Below are positions 13,921 through 16,800 of a stretch of DNA of 16,800 bases, one piece after another; the first letter of the stretch is position 1, and each line of letters opens with the position of its first letter. The position numbers were made by a program, and so were the translations under genes. Source of the DNA: CBDUQP01 sp965369385 (GTDB taxonomy: Bacteria > Planctomycetota > Phycisphaerae > SM23-33); assembly GCA_965369385.1 (NCBI GenBank), contig CBDUQP010000081.1, positions 1-16,800 of the forward strand. Direction: 5' to 3'. Below the pieces are notes generated by a model, which had not been told where the DNA came from, ran no database searches, and was given only the letters and a program-made list of their open reading frames with translations.

Positions 13921-14807
13921 TGCCACTCAACGACATCACGGCGCACCTGTCTGGGCCGGAGCTTGTCTGTGCGCTATTCGGCGTTGGAATAGCTCTCGGT
14001 TTGCTGACAGGTTTGTTTGGCGTGGGTGGCGGGTTTGCAATAGTGCCGCTGCTTAAGGTGGTATTTGGAATCGACGATTCCCTCGCCGTCGGCAGCAGTC
14101 TATCGTTCATGGTGGGCACAAGTGCTACCGGATTTGCACGCCATCTGAAGCTGGGCAACGCACATCGTCGCGCAGTTGTGTGCCTGGCGTCAGGAAGCAT
14201 CATCGGCGTTATGGGCGGCCACTCGATGCACGAATGGCTTCGCGACTCCCTCGCCGACGGTGACGTGGACAAATTCAAAACAACGATGAACATCCTCTTC
14301 ATCGTGCTATTGCTGGGCACTGCCATTCTTATGCGAAAAGAACGCCCTGAAGACCATACGCGGCTCGCGCCTCTGCAACGCATGCGGATTGGCCCGTTCA
14401 TGTCGCTGCCACGATACGAAATTCCGCGAATCAGTATCTCGGGAATGATTCTGACCGGAGTGGGCATCGGCGTGCTCACCGGTGCGCTTGGCGTTGGTGG
14501 AGGGGTTTTGCTGGTTCCATTGCTGATAACGGTGGTGGGAATGTCAGTGCACCAGGCAATCGCAACAAGCCTGGGCGTGGTGTTCTTCGCGGCCTTTGCC
14601 GGCACTATACGCTATGGAGTTGATGGCAGGGTAAGCCTGTGGATCGCAATCAGCCTGCTCACCGGCAGCGTGATCGGCGTTCGCATGGGAGTTTCGCTAT
14701 GTCAGCGACTGAACGCACATCGCTTAAAGAAGTACTTCACGTTGCTGGTGCTGGCGGTGGCGGCAATGCTGGCGGTGGACGTGGCGGTTCGATATTTCGG
14801 GAGCTGA
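13917..14807 (+). CDS. TauE/SafE family membrane transporter (probable anion/sulfite exporter)
   Basis: The protein has 296 residues. It has two homologous halves, each opening with the family glycine motif: TGLFGVGGGFAIVPLL (31-46) and TGALGVGGGVLLVPLL (188-203). About eight hydrophobic helices are present, with a central hydrophilic loop (about 140-170). TauE/SafE proteins move small organic or sulfur anions (sulfite, sulfoacetate, sulfopropionate) across the inner membrane; which one cannot be read here. The open frame extends back to 13821. I choose ATG 13917 (second ATG at 13920) because it overlaps the stop of the 48-residue peptide gene and because the upstream part is that gene in another frame. 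No sulfonate or cysteate genes are adjacent. Confidence 0.92.
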   Translation: MMPLNDITAHLSGPELVCALFGVGIALGLLTGLFGVGGGFAIVPLLKVVFGIDDSLAVGSSLSFMVGTSATGFARHLKLGNAHRRAVVCLASGSIIGVMGGHSMHEWLRDSLADGDVDKFKTTMNILFIVLLLGTAILMRKERPEDHTRLAPLQRMRIGPFMSLPRYEIPRISISGMILTGVGIGVLTGALGVGGGVLLVPLLITVVGMSVHQAIATSLGVVFFAAFAGTIRYGVDGRVSLWIAISLLTGSVIGVRMGVSLCQRLNAHRLKKYFTLLVLAVAAMLAVDVAVRYFGS

Positions 14808-14816
14808 ACGCAGCAA

Positions 14817-14984
14817 TCAGAGCAGGTCGTCCGGACTGTCCGCAAGCATTTCGATGGCATATATCCACCATCTGGCTTTGGGGCGTTTGCTATATCGCGC
14901 CAGGCACGCCAGGCCGCAAGCACCGCCCTCAGGAACATCCTGCGTTACAGACTCAGTGCCTGCCGAACAGATAATCTCACTCAC
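14817..14984 (-). CDS. Possible 55-residue protein, convergent with TauE
   Basis: A frame opens at GTG 14984 and ends at TGA 14817, nine bases from the exporter's stop. It contains DVPEGGACGLACLARYSKRP (residues 16-35), with two cysteines, and a tail ARWWIYAIEMLADSPDDLL. The amphipathic, acidic end looks protein-like and the codons resemble those of neighbours. Against it, there is no ATG, the GGGGCGGGG before the GTG is only a rough ribosome site, and I recognise no family. It lies in the 321-nt gap 14808-15128; the rest (14985-15128) shows only a TATAAT-like box near 15004-15009 without a good -35. Confidence 0.4.
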   Translation of the reverse strand: MSEIICSAGTESVTQDVPEGGACGLACLARYSKRPKARWWIYAIEMLADSPDDLL

Positions 14985-15128
14985 CCCCGCCCCAAAAGAG
15001 ACGTTATAATCCTAACATTCGTCTGTACATACACATCGCGTGCTTGCAGTAATGCCTTAATGAAGTTATGCTGATATGTATGGGTGGAAGTTGCATTTGG
15101 ATGTCTCTGTTACGTTAAGGATTCTGAA

Positions 15129-16800
15129 ATGAGACGAGGTATTCTCGCTACAACTGGTGAACTCAAGGCACTCTCAAGCAAGTGCGATTCGCGACCATTT
15201 GAACCGGCATTGAGAGCACTTGAGCAGCGATGTGCGCTGATACTTGAGTCTGCGCCAGTGACCGAGGCCCAGTGGCGTGCAATGCGGGAAAGAGGCACAT
15301 GGTGCCCGGCAGTGGCAGCCGCCCAAACCTCCCAGGGGCGCATATTCGACCTGGCAATATCCTCTCACATAGATCCCAACATCGCCTACCGCGATCGCGC
15401 CATCGAAGAGCTCAATAACTTGGTATCCTGGACCACGTGGCGGGACCCCGCACACCAGGATGTACCCGCGGATCTATGCACCGCCGAAGCAGCCGTTGCA
15501 GTGGCTGTCGGACTGGATTGGCTTTGGGACGATCTGAGCGAGACCCAGCGCCAGGCCGCCAGCGACGCCCTGTGTGAAAAGGCAATCAATCCGTATATCG
15601 AAGCGATCAATCAAGACGTCTGGTGGCAGACATGCTATCACAATTGGAATGCCACGATCAGCGGCGGAGTGGGACTGGCTGCGCTGGCGACGAAGGATAT
15701 CTGCGAAAGATCCGCAGAAGCCCACGCCAAGGCAGTTGTGGCTATTGAGCACGTGTTTGACGCTTTGGGGCAAGAGGGCGGATGGGATGAGGGCATCGGA
15801 TATTGGGGATATGCGATGCGATATATCGCAATGTTCGCCGAAGCCTCTGTCCGCCTCGAAAACGATCAGAGCATCTATCACAAACGCGGCATGGACAAGA
15901 CCGGCCTGTTCCCCGTTTACTTCACACCCAACGGGCACGGCGCGTCATTCGGCGATTCACCCATCGAACCGCTCCACGGAGCCCTGTATCTGCTTGCGAA
16001 ACGATACAATCTGAACGAACTCACACGGTGGCTTGACTCCTACTCATTCCACCGGGATGTCGCGACTGCCGGATGGTCAGCGGCTGGGCTGGCGTTACTG
16101 TTCCGCCCGGAGACAGACACAATCACCGATGTCACCACACTTGAACCAGTTAAGGTTTATGACGAAATAGGATGGGCATCGCTCGCCGACAACTGGCCGA
16201 ATCCCGAAATGTATATCTCGGCAAAAACCGGCGACCTGTCCGCTCACCATGCCCACCGAGACATGGCTGCGATGCAATTGCAGGTTGGCGGTGAAATGCT
16301 GCTGACTAACCCTGGGCCGGGACAATATGCTGACGACAGCTTCGTACCCAGCCAATCGGGCGACCTCTTCGAAGTGCGCGCCAGAACGCATAACACGCTG
16401 GTTGTCTGTGATCGCGATCACCACATAGACGCATTGGGCTCGATAGCCGCATCCGGGCAGGGCAGCGATTATCGCTGGATCACCTGTAACGCCAACCACG
16501 CCTGCGGATATGAGGTCAGTTGGTTCCGTCATATCGTGATGATACTCGATGGCGATTCCGGAAAAGGACGCCTTGTGGTTGTTCTCGATGAAGTGACAAA
16601 TACCGCCCTGGAAAAACTTGAGCAGTTCTGGCATACAGAGGGCAAGGTCGACCTCAACCGCGAAGAACAGACCGGCACAATAACCGGAAAGCAAAGCCGC
16701 CTCCACTTCGCCATGAATTCCACAGTGAAAATGGCGGCAACTCTACCCCTGAACAAATCCAACGGACACGCTACCGATAATATCATCCACATGTCCGGCG
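15129..16800 (+). CDS. Heparinase II/III family polysaccharide lyase-like protein, 3' end outside the window
   Basis: The frame is open from ATG 15129 to the right edge (557 codons visible). AAGGA lies 7 nt before the ATG. The N-terminal alpha/alpha toroid (about 1-300) has the family marks HNWNATISGG (171-180) and EGIGYWGYAMRY (221-232), where Tyr228 is a likely catalytic tyrosine. The following beta-sandwich part starts near 330 and has HHAHRDMAAMQL (373-384) and NPGPGQY, corresponding to the H-x-H-x-D...DPG...Y motif of heparinase II/III. These enzymes cut uronic-acid polysaccharides (heparin, alginate oligomers) by beta-elimination. No signal peptide is seen, so it may act on imported oligosaccharides. 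The start ILATTGELKAL fits planctomycete homologues that begin at a similar point. The exact substrate is unknown. Confidence 0.87.
   Translation, partial: MRRGILATTGELKALSSKCDSRPFEPALRALEQRCALILESAPVTEAQWRAMRERGTWCPAVAAAQTSQGRIFDLAISSHIDPNIAYRDRAIEELNNLVSWTTWRDPAHQDVPADLCTAEAAVAVAVGLDWLWDDLSETQRQAASDALCEKAINPYIEAINQDVWWQTCYHNWNATISGGVGLAALATKDICERSAEAHAKAVVAIEHVFDALGQEGGWDEGIGYWGYAMRYIAMFAEASVRLENDQSIYHKRGMDKTGLFPVYFTPNGHGASFGDSPIEPLHGALYLLAKRYNLNELTRWLDSYSFHRDVATAGWSAAGLALLFRPETDTITDVTTLEPVKVYDEIGWASLADNWPNPEMYISAKTGDLSAHHAHRDMAAMQLQVGGEMLLTNPGPGQYADDSFVPSQSGDLFEVRARTHNTLVVCDRDHHIDALGSIAASGQGSDYRWITCNANHACGYEVSWFRHIVMILDGDSGKGRLVVVLDEVTNTALEKLEQFWHTEGKVDLNREEQTGTITGKQSRLHFAMNSTVKMAATLPLNKSNGHATDNIIHMSG

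Noticed and set aside
1..16800. Mobile elements, CRISPR arrays, integrase or toxin-antitoxin genes
   Set aside because: I looked for transposase motifs, regularly spaced repeats, terminal inverted repeats and phage genes and found none. The tRNA-Thr has no repeated 3' end nearby that would mark an att site.

Overview
The window most likely comes from an anaerobic member of the PVC superphylum, probably a planctomycete of the Phycisphaerae type. This is inferred from gene content only. It has an H-X9-DG prepilin-like gene, a bacterial flotillin (FloA) with two NfeD proteins, and a fused siroheme decarboxylase of the alternative heme pathway. It also has two Fe-S-rich radical SAM enzymes and a 2-hydroxyacyl-CoA dehydratase-like protein. 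The last three groups point to low-oxygen metabolism. I see no transposase, CRISPR array, rRNA or integrase.

Layout. (1) 1-1486: the 5' end of an unidentified minus-strand gene runs off the left edge, divergent from a Gfo/Idh/MocA oxidoreductase. (2) 1607-2533 (-): a prepilin-type gene broken by two frameshifts. The first sits at a tandem heptamer whose loss would restore the frame. It keeps a good sigma70-like promoter, a strong ribosome site and an operator-like dyad upstream. (3) 2851-6727 (+): a membrane module of long NfeD protease, short NfeD, FloA and a one-TM coiled-coil protein. (4) 6805-7818 (+): a two-domain siroheme decarboxylase (AhbA-AhbB type), preceded by a strong hairpin 16 nt before its start. 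(5) 13288-7893 (-): four tightly packed genes. In transcription order they are a COG3581-like dehydratase-family protein, a tetraether-synthase-like radical SAM protein (Tes/MJ0619 family), a small lipoprotein, and a SPASM radical SAM protein whose last two genes overlap by ATGA. (6) 13355-13425 (-): tRNA-Thr(UGU) followed by a hairpin. (7) 13774-14807 (+): a 48-residue membrane peptide gene overlapping a TauE/SafE exporter. (8) 14817-14984 (-): a possible 55-residue protein. (9) 15129 to the right edge (+): a heparinase II/III family protein, cut by the window.

How the parts may work together. The NfeD/FloA block is the conserved membrane-microdomain module also known from Bacillus. The minus-strand block joins a Tes-like radical SAM enzyme, a family known to couple lipid chains, with a dehydratase-type Fe-S protein. 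Domains related to the latter occur in the anaerobic plasmalogen/ether-lipid enzyme PlsA. The block therefore reads as a candidate membrane-lipid remodelling operon. Its last gene, a SPASM radical SAM protein with a CGGCRARA motif typical of AhbC/AhbD-like enzymes, converges on the AhbAB fusion and could instead serve heme synthesis. Both readings are inferences.
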